Shown: one piece after another, positions 5,935 to 6,110 of the stretch
How the letters are laid out: each line of letters starts with the position of its first letter
Position numbering within the stretch: position 1 is the stretch's first letter
Notes under the pieces: model-generated
Told to the model about the DNA's origin: nothing
The model's input: only the letters and a program-made list of their open reading frames with translations
Database searches by the model: none
Program-made: the position numbers and the translations under genes
Source of the DNA: Alphaproteobacteria bacterium
GTDB lineage: Bacteria > Pseudomonadota > Alphaproteobacteria > Rhodospirillales > Rhodospirillaceae
NCBI GenBank assembly: GCA_003250275.1
Contig: QKGW01000414.1
Location: forward strand, 1 to 6,110
Length of the DNA: 6,110 nt
Direction: 5' to 3'

Positions 5935-6110
5935 CCTTGGGGGGGGGTATATGCGTCGCAGATTTGGGGGGGAGCGTCCGTACCGGACTGCTCGCGGTGA
6001 CGGTTGCGCTGACGGCGTCGGGCTGCGCAAAACTCGAATATCTCGATCAGTCGTTGACCACGCTTCCGAACGCCGAAGCGGTGGTGTTCAAGGCCGATCC
6101 GGAAACCCGG
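5931..6110 (+). CDS. Putative lipoprotein, N-terminal fragment (start uncertain, runs off right edge)
   Basis: This frame is open from ATG 5931 to the window edge (60 codons). It contains a lipoprotein-like export signal: a hydrophobic stretch TGLLAVTVALTASGC ending at Cys32, a lipobox-like TASGC with a less usual Ala at -3. The mature part begins CAKLEYLDQSLTTLPNAEAV, which I do not recognise. Three starts compete. ATG 5931 is in frame but lacks a Shine-Dalgarno and gives an odd MSLGGGICVADLGG leader. TTG 5964 gives MGGSVR plus the hydrophobic core, also without a Shine-Dalgarno. ATG 5951 sits 3 nt after the G9 tract, which could pair with the anti-Shine-Dalgarno, and gives an excellent MRRRFGG basic N-region, but is one base out of frame: loss of one G from the G7 run (5966-5972) would join it to the hydrophobic core. 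The product would be anchored to a membrane by the acylated Cys. It is separated from the operon by the hairpin at 5838-5861. Confidence 0.6.
   Translation, partial: MSLGGGICVADLGGSVRTGLLAVTVALTASGCAKLEYLDQSLTTLPNAEAVVFKADPETR
5939..5972 (+). repeat. Paired poly-G tracts, G9 (5939-5947) and G7 (5966-5972)
   Basis: Runs of nine and seven G lie 18 nt apart around the candidate start codons of the lipoprotein gene. They are the two longest single-base runs I can see in the window. Depending on the true start they are either leader plus codons 6-8, or both coding. Such tracts are prone to slipped-strand mispairing and also to sequencing length errors. Confidence 0.8.

Noticed and set aside
5951..6110. 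Frame from ATG 5951 as written (starting MRRRFGGERPYR)
   Set aside because: After the G7 run it becomes Arg/Gly/Ser-rich without any export signal, whereas the neighbouring frame contains the hydrophobic core and lipobox-like Cys. I treat the ATG as potentially real only together with a one-base change in the G7 run.

Overview
The window is very GC-rich (roughly 70% by eye) with strong G/C preference at third codon positions. Together with the gene families and a Gram-negative TRAP transporter, this suggests a high-GC Pseudomonadota, most likely an alphaproteobacterium. That placement is inference from composition and gene content. No rRNA, tRNA, CRISPR array or transposase was seen.

Layout. 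(1) Positions 1-819, minus strand: the N-terminal 273 codons of a P-type (plasma-membrane H+-ATPase-like) cation pump that continues past the left edge. (2) Positions 820-1102: a divergent intergenic region with a candidate sigma70 promoter, a match to the FadR-subfamily GntR operator consensus, and two short palindromes. (3) Positions 1103-5832, plus strand: a tightly packed five-gene cluster, namely a GntR/FadR-family regulator, the three subunits of a TRAP transporter (periplasmic binding protein DctP, small membrane subunit DctQ, large membrane subunit DctM) and an enolase-superfamily sugar-acid dehydratase related to D-galactonate dehydratase. (4) Positions 5838-5861: a perfect 9-bp stem hairpin that probably ends the operon. 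(5) Positions 5862-6110: an AT-richer leader with an imperfect hairpin, runs of 9 and 7 G, and the start of a putative lipoprotein gene that leaves the right edge.

How the genes work together (inference). DctP captures a sugar acid in the periplasm, DctQM imports it using an ion gradient, the dehydratase converts it to a 2-keto-3-deoxy acid, and the GntR protein senses the acid or a product and represses its own operon through the site just upstream of its start codon. The later enzymes (2-keto-3-deoxy acid kinase, aldolase or dehydrogenase) are not in the window. The ATPase and the lipoprotein appear to be separate units.

Points most worth attention: the dehydratase lacks the Asp of the usual His-Asp catalytic dyad (Ser262 is there) and has an altered second-strand motif, so its substrate or mechanism may differ from known galactonate dehydratases; and the lipoprotein start lies among two poly-G tracts and a hairpin, giving a potentially slippage-prone (phase-variable) start or, less interestingly, a homopolymer sequencing error.
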